Below, one piece after another: positions 36,702-45,711 of a stretch of 64,000 nucleotides of DNA. The stretch comes from JAHDCJ01 sp039028895 (GTDB taxonomy: Bacteria; Bacteroidota; Bacteroidia; Chitinophagales; Saprospiraceae). The stretch lies in assembly GCA_039028895.1 (NCBI GenBank), contig JBCCHF010000018.1, positions 1-64,000 on the forward strand. Reading direction: 5' to 3'. Below the pieces are notes generated by a model. That model saw only the letters and a list, made by a program, of their open reading frames with translations. It had not been told where the DNA came from and made no database searches. A program made the translations under genes and the position numbers. Every line of letters starts with the position of its first letter. The stretch's first letter is position 1.

Positions 36702-37262
36702 ATGGAACTAATCTCTCAATTCTGGCCGTGGTACGTTGCCGGTCCACTCATCGCTTTGGTAATGATGTTGATGATATTGCTTGGTCGTCGTTTTGGTATT
36801 TCGACCTCATTAGAAGCACTTTGCACCATTGGCGGAGCCGGAAAACGATTTGAATACTTTAATAAAGACTGGAAAGCTAATGACTGGCTATTGGTTTTCA
36901 TCGTCGGTACTATGATCGGAGGTACTATTGCAACATATGTATTCCCTAATCCCGATCCCATACAGATCTCAGCAGCGACCATTGCTGATTTAAAGGCCAT
37001 GGGCGTAGAACTTGACAAAAATCTGGCGCCTGCCCAGGTATTTTCCTGGGATAACCTTTTGACCGTTAAAGGTCTCATCATCATGGTTGGAGGTGGATTC
37101 CTTATTGGCTTTGGGACCCGCTACGCTGGCGGCTGTACTTCCGGACATGCAATCAGCGGACTGTCTAATCTTCAGATTCCCTCACTAGTTGCGGTGATCG
37201 GATTTTTCATTGGCGGCCTCTTTTCCACTTTTGTGCTGCTTCCTCTAATCTTTTCTCTATAA
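36702..37262 (+). CDS. YeeE/YedE-family sulfur transport protein, first half
   Basis: This small inner-membrane protein (186 residues, about five helices) carries the YeeE/YedE signature GTRYAGGCTSGHAISGLSNL with the conserved cysteine thought to handle thiosulfate or another sulfur compound. In many Bacteroidota and Proteobacteria the family is split over two adjacent genes, as here. The partner follows after 30 bases. E. coli YeeE is one longer chain. The Crp-like palindrome upstream probably controls the pair. Confidence 0.88.
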   Translation: MELISQFWPWYVAGPLIALVMMLMILLGRRFGISTSLEALCTIGGAGKRFEYFNKDWKANDWLLVFIVGTMIGGTIATYVFPNPDPIQISAATIADLKAMGVELDKNLAPAQVFSWDNLLTVKGLIIMVGGGFLIGFGTRYAGGCTSGHAISGLSNLQIPSLVAVIGFFIGGLFSTFVLLPLIFSL

Positions 37263-37292
37263 GCATTCCGGTAAACGGGAAAAATCATAAAA

Positions 37293-37706
37293 ATGAGACT
37301 ATTACAATTCTTAATATTAGGTGTATTCTTTGGCTTTATTTTGTCAAAAGCTGAAATCGTTTCCTGGTACCGAATTCAGGAAATGTTCCGCTTCCAGGAT
37401 TTTCATATGTATGGTGTAATTGGTTCTGCTGTTGTATTAGGGGTGATTATCGTCGCTCTGATGAAGCGAACGAATATGAAAAACGTAGATGGACTGGAAA
37501 TTACTTTCAAACCAAAAGACAAAAGGTTGTTTCGTGCTATCGCAGGGGGTACCATTTTCGGTATTGGTTGGGCATTAACAGGTGCTTGTCCGGGACCTAT
37601 GTATATCCTTATCGGAAATGGAGTGACGGTATTTGTTGTCGTTTTGGCAGCTGCAATTCTTGGGGCACTAACTTATGGTGCCATTCACAAAAGACTACCT
37701 CACTAG
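37293..37706 (+). CDS. YeeE/YedE-family sulfur transport protein, second half (DUF6691-like)
   Basis: This is the partner of the preceding gene: 137 residues, four helices, with the second family motif GIGWALTGACPGPMYILIG. Together the two halves correspond to one full YeeE/YedE transporter. The HEAT-like gene begins two bases after its stop and is probably co-transcribed. Confidence 0.87.
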   Translation: MRLLQFLILGVFFGFILSKAEIVSWYRIQEMFRFQDFHMYGVIGSAVVLGVIIVALMKRTNMKNVDGLEITFKPKDKRLFRAIAGGTIFGIGWALTGACPGPMYILIGNGVTVFVVVLAAAILGALTYGAIHKRLPH

Positions 37707-37708
37707 AA

Positions 37709-38233
37709 ATGGTCATGGATATCAAGACGGCTTTGCTGGAAGAGCATAGCAAAGATCAAATCATGAAGATCGTGAAGTTCGTCGAAGAGAACGATTCCCG
37801 GTTAGCCGAATTGATGGACATTTTTTTCAACGGTAACTTTTTGGAAGGCCAGCGAGCAGCATGGGCCGTGATGCATTATGCTTCAAGAAATAAGAACAGT
37901 ATGTTGCCTTACGTAGCACAAATGCTCAAAAACCTGGAAAAGCCCAAATTGCATGATGCGGTGATCAGGACAACAGTCAGGGTGTGGTCAGAAACCGACC
38001 TGCCGGAAAATTTCCTGGGAGAGATATTCGAACTATGCTTTAACTACTTGAATAATCCAAAAGAAAAGGTGGCTGTAAGAGTTTTTTCGATGAGTGTTCT
38101 TTTCAATATTGTCAAAAAGGAACCAGAACTGGCAGAAGAACTGCGACTTGTGATAGAAGATCATTTGCCGCATGGGACAGCAGGTTTCAAGTCAAGGGGC
38201 AAACGCATCTTGAAATCTTTGGCAAAAATGTAA
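37709..38233 (+). CDS. Small all-helical HEAT-like protein
   Basis: The product is 174 residues from the ATG at 37709, two bases after the YeeE partner's stop. A longer frame opens at 37568, but that part is the shadow of the YeeE gene. The sequence is all-helical with repeated pairs such as AAWAVMHYASRNKNSMLPYV and VRVFSMSVLFNIVKKEPEL, like HEAT/ARM repeats, and ends in a basic KSRGKRILKSLAKM. The function is unknown. Position alone would tie it to the sulfur transporters. Confidence 0.75.
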   Translation: MVMDIKTALLEEHSKDQIMKIVKFVEENDSRLAELMDIFFNGNFLEGQRAAWAVMHYASRNKNSMLPYVAQMLKNLEKPKLHDAVIRTTVRVWSETDLPENFLGEIFELCFNYLNNPKEKVAVRVFSMSVLFNIVKKEPELAEELRLVIEDHLPHGTAGFKSRGKRILKSLAKM

Positions 38234-38255
38234 TGCTGTTAAAACCAGTTCATCC

Positions 38256-39113
38256 TCATTCTACCATCCTTACCATTCCTTCTTGGGCAACTGAGGCGAC
38301 CAATTGACCCTGACGATTGAACACGTTGCCACGGCAAAATCCTCTTGAATTGGACGTGTTAGGACTTTCGACCGCATAGAGCAACCATTCATCAGTCCTG
38401 AATTCTCGATGGAACCAAATGGCATGATCAAGGCTGGCCATTTTTACCTTTTGACTCAACAAGGGGATAGCATGGGGTAAAAGGGCTGTACCCAAAAGGT
38501 AGAAATCAGAAATATACGCCAATACACAGCGATGAGCAGCCTGATTGTCGGGCATTTGTCCGCGCGTTTTAAACCAAAGATGCCTGACCGGGTCTCGTTT
38601 TTCAGGATTCAGATAATTACTGACCTCCACGGGCTTATATTCTATGGGATGATCTTCGGAAAAGAAGGAAGTGACCACTCTTGGCAATTTATCAAGGTAG
38701 GGTTTGATCAATTCTGAGATAGAAGGTAAATCTTCAGGCATGGTCACCTTGGGTGCCTTACATGCATAATCGAGCCCTGGCTGGTCGAGTTGATAAGAAG
38801 CCGCCATGTTGAAAATAGGCCTTCCATGCTGAATAGCTACAGCTCTCCTGGTTGTAAAACTTCTGCCGTCCCTTATCCGATCTACGTTAAACACGATGGG
38901 TGCATTGACATCTCCGGCCAATATGAAATAGGCATGAAGTGAGTGACAAAGTCGGTCTGATCCTACCGTGGCTGTACAGGCCTGTAAGGATTGAGCGAGT
39001 ACCTGTCCGCCAAAAACTCTTTTGCTGCCTACATCCTGGCTTTGCCCGCGGAAGATATTGTGTTCGATCTGCTCAAGTTTTAGGAGGTCGAGCAGGCTTT
39101 TGATTCTGGTCAT
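38256..39113 (-). CDS. tesB: Acyl-CoA thioesterase II
   Basis: This double hot-dog thioesterase hydrolyses medium- and long-chain acyl-CoA. Motifs: GQSQDVGSKRVFGGQVLAQSL near the N-terminus, DGRSFTTRRAVAIQHG, and the active-site aspartate region SLDHAIWFHREF, with the C-terminal ESPNTSNSRGFCRG and VASVAQEGMVR. From the ATG at 39113 (MTRIKSLLDLL) it is 285 residues, the family length. A longer frame from 39167 would add 18 hydrophobic residues absent from the family. It is convergent with the HEAT-like gene, 22 bases away. Confidence 0.93.
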   Translation of the reverse strand: MTRIKSLLDLLKLEQIEHNIFRGQSQDVGSKRVFGGQVLAQSLQACTATVGSDRLCHSLHAYFILAGDVNAPIVFNVDRIRDGRSFTTRRAVAIQHGRPIFNMAASYQLDQPGLDYACKAPKVTMPEDLPSISELIKPYLDKLPRVVTSFFSEDHPIEYKPVEVSNYLNPEKRDPVRHLWFKTRGQMPDNQAAHRCVLAYISDFYLLGTALLPHAIPLLSQKVKMASLDHAIWFHREFRTDEWLLYAVESPNTSNSRGFCRGNVFNRQGQLVASVAQEGMVRMVE

Positions 39114-39186
39114 ACCCAAAAATAGGAGAAAAACGAATAAGGGTCTACTCCTTTTGACCAAAAGCAATCAGACTAATCCTTCTTTT

Positions 39187-42100
39187 CTAAAACGGTCGGT
39201 GGCAGACGGTTTCGAAGGTTTGGAAAACCAGAAATATGTCATTGGCATCAACTTGTCCATCCATATTAGGGTCTGCATTCCCGTAGTATTGATTTGAATT
39301 GTAGTTGAAAAACAAAAGGTTGATATCGTTGATGTCGATCTGACAATCCAATTGTTGAACATTACCGGTGTACATCCCGTAATAAGTGCCAGTCAATGTC
39401 ATGAGTTCTGCCATTGGGTCATCATTCAAAACTGGATCGACATAGGCCTGGGTAACACCAGTAGTAAAATCATGACAAATCTGGTTGCTTCCGTCAGGGA
39501 ATAATGGTGCATTACTGATAACTGGTAAATGCCCACGATGAATTACCTCAACATAAAATCCTGATGCCGAAGCTGTACCTAGCAAAATATTATTCCCATT
39601 TACATCGGTGACATATCCATCAGAATGCAAAACGCCCGCCGCTTTTCCAAGAATAACATTCGGGTCCTGGCCATCGCGAATTACTACTAAAACCCAATCT
39701 ACCATCGTAGCTGGAATTTCGGAAACGGAATTAAAGGATTCATTACCAAGATGCAACCAGGGACTTGCATAATAAGGTTGTTGTAAAGGGATGAGCGCAT
39801 TATCAACCAATGTGGTACGCATAAGGTCGGCAGGCCCAGAGTTAAATGCGTTTATTGAACCCTGAAGTACTACTCTTGGGCAAATTGATATTGAAGGCGG
39901 AACACTTAGCGTAATTTCCCATGAACCAGTATTATCGCCTTTGCTGTCCATAACAAGCAGATATAAGCCATCAGGTTGTAGACCATTTGCTGTGATCATT
40001 TCACTGGAATTACCTTCAAAACAGCTAACTAGTGATGGGTAACCACCTGCAGAAGGGCAATTTGAAATCGGACCATAAAGCGCTAATTGGACATCGTCAC
40101 TATTCAACATATTGATATTCTGAATCTCCATGGTCAGATCAGGGATGCCTTCAGCAGGCATCCTGATAGAAAAATAGGCAGTATGATCTTCAAGATCTTC
40201 TCCCTGGCTAAAACAGGCCCCTTGATATTCTGAAGGGAGCGGGGCATTACCCGATCCATTCGGAAAACAATGATTATTAAAATTGTAGGTAACTCCAATA
40301 GCGTCAGGAATAACGGCCCCACCTGCCCCCAGGCAAATACTTTGAGCTGAGGAGGCCATTGGCTGGAATGCATTTCCGGTAAGGAGCTGGTTACACCCCA
40401 TATTGTCATTAATCGAAACAACAAATGGTGCTCCAAAAGGATGGTTAAGAATAGAGTATATTCCATTATTGGGTACTATGGCTGTTCCGCCACTTCCAAA
40501 TACAATAAAATCAGAATTATCAAAACCAGGAATACCGCCGGTGAGGGTAAATGTAATATCAACTCCGGTTCCGAATGCATTACAGACCTGGCTTTCATAG
40601 GCAGAGATCTCGTCTAGGAAAGTAACCTGAACAATATCATTCATATTGGTGTCGAAACAGTCAATGGTACCATTCCCGCCTTCATCAAAACCAACCACTG
40701 CTTCTCCTGAACTGCTAAGATCTTCGTCGAAAGTAAAGGCTGTAGTCGCATAAAGCGTTGTATTACCTCCAAAATCATTCAAGATTCTGCCGTTTCCCTG
40801 TAAACCATCAGGTGCGCTTCCTATTATTGAATAGAGATTGCCGCTAAGTTGATCTTGCATGATATAAGTGCTAGGTGGGCCGTTATACAGTGCATAAAGC
40901 ACTCCATTCACACCATCACCATCTGCATCCGGAATGCCATCCAGTGGTCCGCCTAAAGCGCCATCAGGAAGCGGTAAATCGTTAAAATCACCAGTCTCAA
41001 AAAATCCGTCAAAATCCCAATTGGTATTCATCACAAATTCATCGCCATAACAAATTACCAGTCCATTTGGCGTAGAAAAAGTTCCAGCATTAGCGTTACA
41101 GGAAAAAGTTTGGCAATTGAAAATTTCTATGTCCTGGGTTGCAGAACCACTGCAATTGGTGCCGATCCAGGTGTAAGTAATGGTGTGAATCCCATCCCCG
41201 GCAATCTGAGGGTCAATATAACCTGTTCCGTTGCCCAGACTGGTCACCCCAGGTCCGGAGAAGACAGCCCCACCGGTTACTGGCCCGAAGTTAATAGTCG
41301 TGCAGCCGTTAGCCCCGAGAATAGCGCCAGAAGAAAGGATATTCCCAGAGCCATGATCTCTTACATTAAAGGAGAAGATGCCGTCATTCTGGTTGTCGCA
41401 GTAAACGAAAGAAAAAATCGATCCTGGATAAAAATACTCACCGATGACTTCCCAAAGCGAATTGTTAGGAATGGTTCCGACAGGATAAAATGCCAGCTGG
41501 TCGCCTGTGCCATTTGGTCCGCTGTAAAGCGATAGTGTGTTTTGTAAAACGGAGACGTCATCGGTTTGAAGTTCTATCGTAAAACCGGGAGTGATAAAGC
41601 CTCCCGCTTCAATCGAGTTATCGGCTGCCAATGAGATCAGGCTGAAGTTACAATCATAAGGTGAATCATCCTCAATATCCTGGAATCCGACCGTCGGACA
41701 GGTACAAACGATTTCAATAGTTTGGGTAGAAGTTCCTGTGCACCCAGAGCCATCATCCCAGCTATATGTAATATCGTACATGCCTGAAGGCAAAAAACTG
41801 GGGTCGAACTCACCAGTACCGTTTCCGAAATCAGTTACCCCTATGCCCGAAAAAGTGGGTGTGCCGGCTGGAGTTCCGATATTAGCCTGAAAACAATTTC
41901 CAAAAAGATGGTTAAAAGATCCTGTTGTGAGGATTGTGTTATTACTATAATCGATAACCGTATAGTCAAACAAGCCAGAGCCATTGATGTCGCACCATTC
42001 GAAAGAATAGAAACCTGAAGCGCTAAAAAATTCGCCGAAACCTACAAAGTCAGCATTATTAGGTAATTGCCCAAGGTAGTTACCTCCAATATCTGTCGGC

Positions 42101-42432
42101 CCCCAATAAAATAATCTGTTTCCGGTTCCTGCTGGCCCATCATAGATCTCGAGCCAGTTCTCAGAAGCTGAATTTTCATCTGTTGTGATCTGGATGCCGA
42201 ATGCAGGTGTTATGAAAGCATCTTCGAAAGGATCGGCTCCTGTAAATGCATTGGCTGTTAATGGTACGGGAGTGCCTGTGCAAAGTATTGGGGTAAAGAC
42301 ATTCTCGAATCCAATCGGTGCACAAGGCGGCATTTCTAAATCACTGTATGCTTCGCTTTGTTTATAAATAAAAGTCAGGCAGCATAAAATGATTATGCGA
42401 GAAATAGTTTTGTAGGAGTATAGGTTTCTCAT
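39187..42432 (-). CDS. Large secreted protein with dockerin-like C-terminal module
   Basis: The 1081-residue protein has a signal peptide (cut near KQSEA|Y, ~28). Two homologous ~200-residue units follow (about 37-245 and 248-440, each with a GPxGTGxxL block, then FSGxGVTxxGNGTGxxDP and a gene-end TQxIEI). The middle is cysteine-poor, and a proprotein-convertase-P-like beta domain spans about 690-850 (DDVQLALYGPISNC, GLYLLVMDSKGDNTGSW). The last ~230 residues (LMRTTLVDNA, MVDWVLVVIRDGQ, HLPVISN) end in two EF-hand-like loops, DINDINLLF and DPNMDGQVDANDIFLVF. The same end is found in the protein at 59880-63128. There is no type A sorting domain; surface display or secretion through this module is inferred. 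Confidence 0.85.
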   Translation of the reverse strand: MRNLYSYKTISRIIILCCLTFIYKQSEAYSDLEMPPCAPIGFENVFTPILCTGTPVPLTANAFTGADPFEDAFITPAFGIQITTDENSASENWLEIYDGPAGTGNRLFYWGPTDIGGNYLGQLPNNADFVGFGEFFSASGFYSFEWCDINGSGLFDYTVIDYSNNTILTTGSFNHLFGNCFQANIGTPAGTPTFSGIGVTDFGNGTGEFDPSFLPSGMYDITYSWDDGSGCTGTSTQTIEIVCTCPTVGFQDIEDDSPYDCNFSLISLAADNSIEAGGFITPGFTIELQTDDVSVLQNTLSLYSGPNGTGDQLAFYPVGTIPNNSLWEVIGEYFYPGSIFSFVYCDNQNDGIFSFNVRDHGSGNILSSGAILGANGCTTINFGPVTGGAVFSGPGVTSLGNGTGYIDPQIAGDGIHTITYTWIGTNCSGSATQDIEIFNCQTFSCNANAGTFSTPNGLVICYGDEFVMNTNWDFDGFFETGDFNDLPLPDGALGGPLDGIPDADGDGVNGVLYALYNGPPSTYIMQDQLSGNLYSIIGSAPDGLQGNGRILNDFGGNTTLYATTAFTFDEDLSSSGEAVVGFDEGGNGTIDCFDTNMNDIVQVTFLDEISAYESQVCNAFGTGVDITFTLTGGIPGFDNSDFIVFGSGGTAIVPNNGIYSILNHPFGAPFVVSINDNMGCNQLLTGNAFQPMASSAQSICLGAGGAVIPDAIGVTYNFNNHCFPNGSGNAPLPSEYQGACFSQGEDLEDHTAYFSIRMPAEGIPDLTMEIQNINMLNSDDVQLALYGPISNCPSAGGYPSLVSCFEGNSSEMITANGLQPDGLYLLVMDSKGDNTGSWEITLSVPPSISICPRVVLQGSINAFNSGPADLMRTTLVDNALIPLQQPYYASPWLHLGNESFNSVSEIPATMVDWVLVVIRDGQDPNVILGKAAGVLHSDGYVTDVNGNNILLGTASASGFYVEVIHRGHLPVISNAPLFPDGSNQICHDFTTGVTQAYVDPVLNDDPMAELMTLTGTYYGMYTGNVQQLDCQIDINDINLLFFNYNSNQYYGNADPNMDGQVDANDIFLVFQTFETVCHRPF

Positions 42433-42488
42433 GCCATGAGATTTAAAATAGCATTGGGTGTATAAGCGTGTTTTTGCTGTTTGTCCTT

Positions 42489-42884
42489 CTAGTTAGAAGG
42501 TGCTTTTTCAGCATTTTTCTGAAGTAGGGAAAGTTCAGATCGTTTTCGCTTTAAAATAGCTTCGAGGTTTTCAACAATTTGGGGATTGCCAGCCTTGTAT
42601 GCTGGCGTCATTCCTTCTAATTGTTTTTCGAATTTCTGGATCTGTTCTTGAATTGTGGATTTTGGTTGTGTCGCGGTTCGCATGACAGGACCTCGTATTG
42701 GCCTTGCATTAGTGGTAACCACATTTTCAGGTATGTTTTCGCTAACCTGTGATTGTTGCTTGATAATTACCTTTTCTGTAAGCCTTGGGGTTTGGGGCTT
42801 TTCCGGTAAGGATTGTGTCTGTGCAAATATACAAATCGGCAACAGGAATACTACACACATTGTAATGGAAACTAATGGTCTCAT
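42489..42884 (-). CDS. Small secreted protein of unknown function
   Basis: This is a 131-residue product with a signal peptide ending CIFA|Q (residue 21). It is followed by a Pro/Gln-rich low-complexity stretch and a C-terminal predicted coiled coil (about 80-125, IQEQIQKFEKQLEG and LEAILKRKRSELSLLQ). I recognise no family. A good minus-strand promoter lies 41 bases upstream. The large secreted protein gene begins 56 bases downstream, so both may be read from that promoter. Confidence 0.65.
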   Translation of the reverse strand: MRPLVSITMCVVFLLPICIFAQTQSLPEKPQTPRLTEKVIIKQQSQVSENIPENVVTTNARPIRGPVMRTATQPKSTIQEQIQKFEKQLEGMTPAYKAGNPQIVENLEAILKRKRSELSLLQKNAEKAPSN

Positions 42885-43266
42885 TAGAAAAAATATTTGG
42901 GTTATTAAGGGTGTGTAGATTATTTCAAAAGTAATTAATTATTGCTTGTTAACCAAAAATGCTGCTATTGCATGATATAGCTATATGTGTTAACAGATCT
43001 ATTTGATTTTTAGATGTTTGCCTTTGTTTTTTGTTTAAAAATGAAAAAAAGAAGTATCTATTAAAAAATGCTACATGGTCAATTGTTGTCATGTGATAGG
43101 TTGAAATGGTAACTGGTAACCCTCATTTAGATCAGAATATTTGTGCTTGATTTTTATCGTTTGCCTTATGGGGTCTGTCCAAAAAATATGGGATTGAGCA
43201 GAAATTATGCTTAATTTGATGCAGCATTATTATTATGACAAACCTGGTCATTTTAAATCTCACTAG
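42885..43266. other. AT-rich divergent intergenic region
   Basis: This 382-bp region lies between the small secreted protein gene (minus) and the YdbS-like gene (plus). It holds one convincing minus-strand promoter (42926-42957). On the plus strand, TTAATTTG at 43211-43218 is one base off TAnnTTTG, with a poorly spaced TTG upstream. There is no ORF, RNA gene or repeat that I can support. Confidence 0.6.
42926..42957 (-). promoter_or_regulatory. Bacteroidota-type promoter for the small secreted protein gene
   Basis: On the minus strand TTTG (42954-42957) is followed after 20 bases by TACTTTTG (42926-42933), a perfect TAnnTTTG -7 box. The gap to the ATG at 42884 is about 41 bases. Confidence 0.6.
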
Positions 43267-43797
43267 ATGGCTTTTGAAAATCTATCTGTAGACATTACAG
43301 AATTACCTGACGTCCAGCAATTGGATCTGCAAAAACCCGATCCTGCATTTCTGCGGGTCTCGTTTATCGGACTTTTTATTTTTTTAGGCATTATGCTTGC
43401 AGGCGTTGTCGGCATCATATTCCTTGGAGAATTCGATTCAACTCCCTGGCTTAAACTCCTGTTACCTGGTATCTGGCTGTTTTTTACGGTTTTGTCTTCT
43501 TTTCTCACTTATCAAGGCTACAAGATTCAGGGCTATGCACTTCGCGAAAAAGATGTCGTCTTCAGGCGTGGCGTTATTTTTCGCAGCCTTGTTACCGTTC
43601 CTTTCAACAGGATCCAACATTGTGAAATTAAGGAAGGACCGGTTGAACGGCTTTTTGGCCTGAAGACTTTGCAGATCTTCACTGCAGGTGGCATGAGTAG
43701 CGATATTTCCATCCCCGGTCTTAAAGGGGAAAATGCACCAGAACTAAAAGATTTTATTATCAAGGCCACTGGCGAATCAACTTTTGAAGATGAGTGA
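43267..43797 (+). CDS. PH-domain membrane protein, YdbS-like
   Basis: The 176-residue protein has two N-terminal helices (about 33-55 and 65-82) followed by a bacterial PH (bPH2) domain containing LREKDVVFRRGVIF and VPFNRIQHCEIKEGPVERLFGLKTLQIFTAGG. This is the layout of YdbS. It overlaps the YdbT-like gene by eight bases (ATGAGTGA), a coupled two-gene operon. Such pairs are found across bacteria; in Bacillus they have been linked to antimicrobial-peptide resistance, but I cannot confirm that role here. Confidence 0.88.
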   Translation: MAFENLSVDITELPDVQQLDLQKPDPAFLRVSFIGLFIFLGIMLAGVVGIIFLGEFDSTPWLKLLLPGIWLFFTVLSSFLTYQGYKIQGYALREKDVVFRRGVIFRSLVTVPFNRIQHCEIKEGPVERLFGLKTLQIFTAGGMSSDISIPGLKGENAPELKDFIIKATGESTFEDE

Positions 43798-45289
43798 ATC
43801 GACCAGGTTTCTCGAAACACCGAATAGGCAATCTGTCATTGCCATTATTATTATTCTTGCCCGATTCTTAAAAGTGGTGGCCAGGCAGATCTGGCCATTA
43901 TTGGTGATTATGGTGATAAACCCAACGAAGTCGTGGTTCACAATTTTCTATATCGTTGCCATTGTGGCTGCAGCAGGGTCGGCCATATTTTCGATTTGGT
44001 ATTATTTCAAATTCTATTTCTATGTCAAGGATGGCGAACTGATCATTGAAAAAGGCATTCTTGAAAAAACTAAGCTCAATATTCCTTTTGAAAGGATTCA
44101 GACCATCAATTTCCAGCAAAGTATCCTCCATCAGCTATTTGATGTAGTAGGTCTTGAAATAGACACTGCAGGCTCTGGCAAAAAAGAATTGTCGATCACT
44201 GCGGTTGAAAAAGATAAAGCCGAACTAATCAGGGATTATCTGATTCGACAAGGTGCTACTCAAACCCCTGTAATAAATGATGAAACATCTGCAGAATTAC
44301 CTGCTGTCAAAAAAGAGGAACTCCTGCTCAAGCTTTCTGAGTTAGACCTTTTAAAGGTTGGTGTAGGGCAAAACCATCTAAGAGGTGCCGGTCTATTATT
44401 TGCTGCACTTTTGGGACTCTGGCAATTCTTTGAAGACATATTTGGCGATAAATTCCTTGAGGACCTCTATGTTATGACCGGGATTCAATGGGAAAATATT
44501 GGCGTGGTTTTTCTCATACTGGCGCCGATTCTCCTGATCATAGCTTTTTTCATTTCGCTGATTACAACAGTGCTTCGGTATTTCAATCTCAGATTTTACA
44601 AAACAGATATTGGGTTCAAAGTGGTTGCTGGTTTGTTTACCAGGAAAGAACAGTCTGCCAAAATGCAAAAGATCCAGAAAATGTCATGGACGACCAGTCC
44701 ACTGAAAAAGATATTTGACCTTTTTGACCTTAAACTTTCCCAGGCAGCCAGTTCGGCAGTTACACGACAACAATCTATTTATGTGCCTGGGTGCTATGAA
44801 CCACATATCGATTCAGTTAGAGCCGAATATTTTCCGGAGGAAAAAGAAATTGGGTTCGAATCCTTCAAGATTGATAAGCGCATTGTAGGGCGTTATTTAC
44901 TTTATTTCGGGATTGCCCCCGGCCTGGGAATATTCCTCCTTCAATTGGCATGGTCTGGTGATTTCCAATGGTTTTGGTTGATTATTATTCCAGTCGTTTG
45001 GGCTGCCAGTACACTTTATTATGAGAAGTGGCGTTACCATGTGAGCGAACTAGGCTTAAGGGTCGAGCATGGGGTAATTGGTAAGAAATTCACATTACTC
45101 AAATGGTATAAAGTTCAATCTGTGCGCATCAGGCAAGGTATTTACCAACGCAGGAAAGGACTGGCAGATATACATTTCCACACAGCCGCCGGAACGGTTT
45201 ACATCCCATACATTAAAGTGGAGGATGCTTACGCATTAAAAAACTTTGTACTCTATAAGGTCGAAACGAACAGACTAAAGTGGATGTAA
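43790..45289 (+). CDS. Multi-PH-domain membrane protein, YdbT-like
   Basis: The 499-residue partner of the YdbS-like protein alternates membrane-helix pairs with three bacterial PH domains. Each contains a version of the same motif: VKDGELIIEKGILEKTKLNIPFERIQTI (~70), YKTDIGFKVVAGLFTRKEQ (~275) and LGLRVEHGVIGKKFTLLKWYKVQSV (~420). I use the ATG at 43790; an upstream TTG is possible but unnecessary. The end overlaps a minus-strand orphan sorting-domain ORF by 37 bases. Confidence 0.88.
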   Translation: MSESTRFLETPNRQSVIAIIIILARFLKVVARQIWPLLVIMVINPTKSWFTIFYIVAIVAAAGSAIFSIWYYFKFYFYVKDGELIIEKGILEKTKLNIPFERIQTINFQQSILHQLFDVVGLEIDTAGSGKKELSITAVEKDKAELIRDYLIRQGATQTPVINDETSAELPAVKKEELLLKLSELDLLKVGVGQNHLRGAGLLFAALLGLWQFFEDIFGDKFLEDLYVMTGIQWENIGVVFLILAPILLIIAFFISLITTVLRYFNLRFYKTDIGFKVVAGLFTRKEQSAKMQKIQKMSWTTSPLKKIFDLFDLKLSQAASSAVTRQQSIYVPGCYEPHIDSVRAEYFPEEKEIGFESFKIDKRIVGRYLLYFGIAPGLGIFLLQLAWSGDFQWFWLIIIPVVWAASTLYYEKWRYHVSELGLRVEHGVIGKKFTLLKWYKVQSVRIRQGIYQRRKGLADIHFHTAAGTVYIPYIKVEDAYALKNFVLYKVETNRLKWM

Positions 45290-45585
45290 GCATTTTCCGA
45301 AAAGGAAAAAACCTTTCCTGTTGCCATGTATCCGCGGGCTTCAGAACCTGTGACCCTGATCTGGTAAGTTCCTGACGATTGACCATCAACATTTACCGAA
45401 GTTTCCACGACCGGACCTTCAGAAATGTCCAACTGCTTTGAATGGATCAAACGACTATCAAGGTTAAACACCAGCAACAGTAATTCATTGTTGCACGAAA
45501 ACTCGTTAAAATTAATATTTAGCTGGCTTTTAACCAGGTAAGGGTAAATCGTTAGCGCATCATTCAATGTGTTGGCGATAAGCAT
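45253..45585 (-). pseudogene. Orphan T9SS sorting-domain-like ORF
   Basis: Almost the whole of this 110-residue ORF resembles a T9SS type A C-terminal sorting domain: LTIYPYLVKSQLNI (normally YPNPV), VFNLDSRLIHSKQL and QSSGTYQIRVTGS. There is no signal peptide or passenger domain; an in-frame stop lies eight codons upstream of its ATG. The conserved YPNP is altered to YPYL and the end runs 37 bases into the YdbT-like gene. The simplest reading is the decayed 3' remnant of a secreted-protein gene. A live small protein is possible, since a strong promoter at 45664-45692 points the other way and would not express it. Confidence 0.5.
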
Positions 45586-45663
45586 GAGAACGATATACCA
45601 CTGTAGTCAAAATTTCCCTCAAAATCTTTTTTTCTATTAAAAGGAAAAAAAAGCGCATTTGCA

Positions 45664-45692
45664 TTGTCTGATTAAATGACGTATTAACTTTG
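45664..45692 (+). promoter_or_regulatory. Bacteroidota-type promoter for the beta-barrel receptor gene
   Basis: TTG (45664-45666), an 18-base spacer and TAACTTTG (45685-45692) match the TTG-N18-TAnnTTTG pattern. The ATG at 45712 lies 19 bases further on, giving a short leader. Confidence 0.75.
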
Positions 45693-45711
45693 TCATCTAA
45701 ATCCAATTCGT

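Noticed and set aside
37568..37708. Upstream extension of the HEAT-like protein
   Set aside because: These 47 codons are the frame-shifted shadow of the YeeE partner gene. A proper ATG follows two bases after that gene's stop.
39114..39167. N-terminal hydrophobic extension of TesB resembling a signal peptide
   Set aside because: TesB is cytosolic, and the ATG at 39113 gives the normal family length and start.
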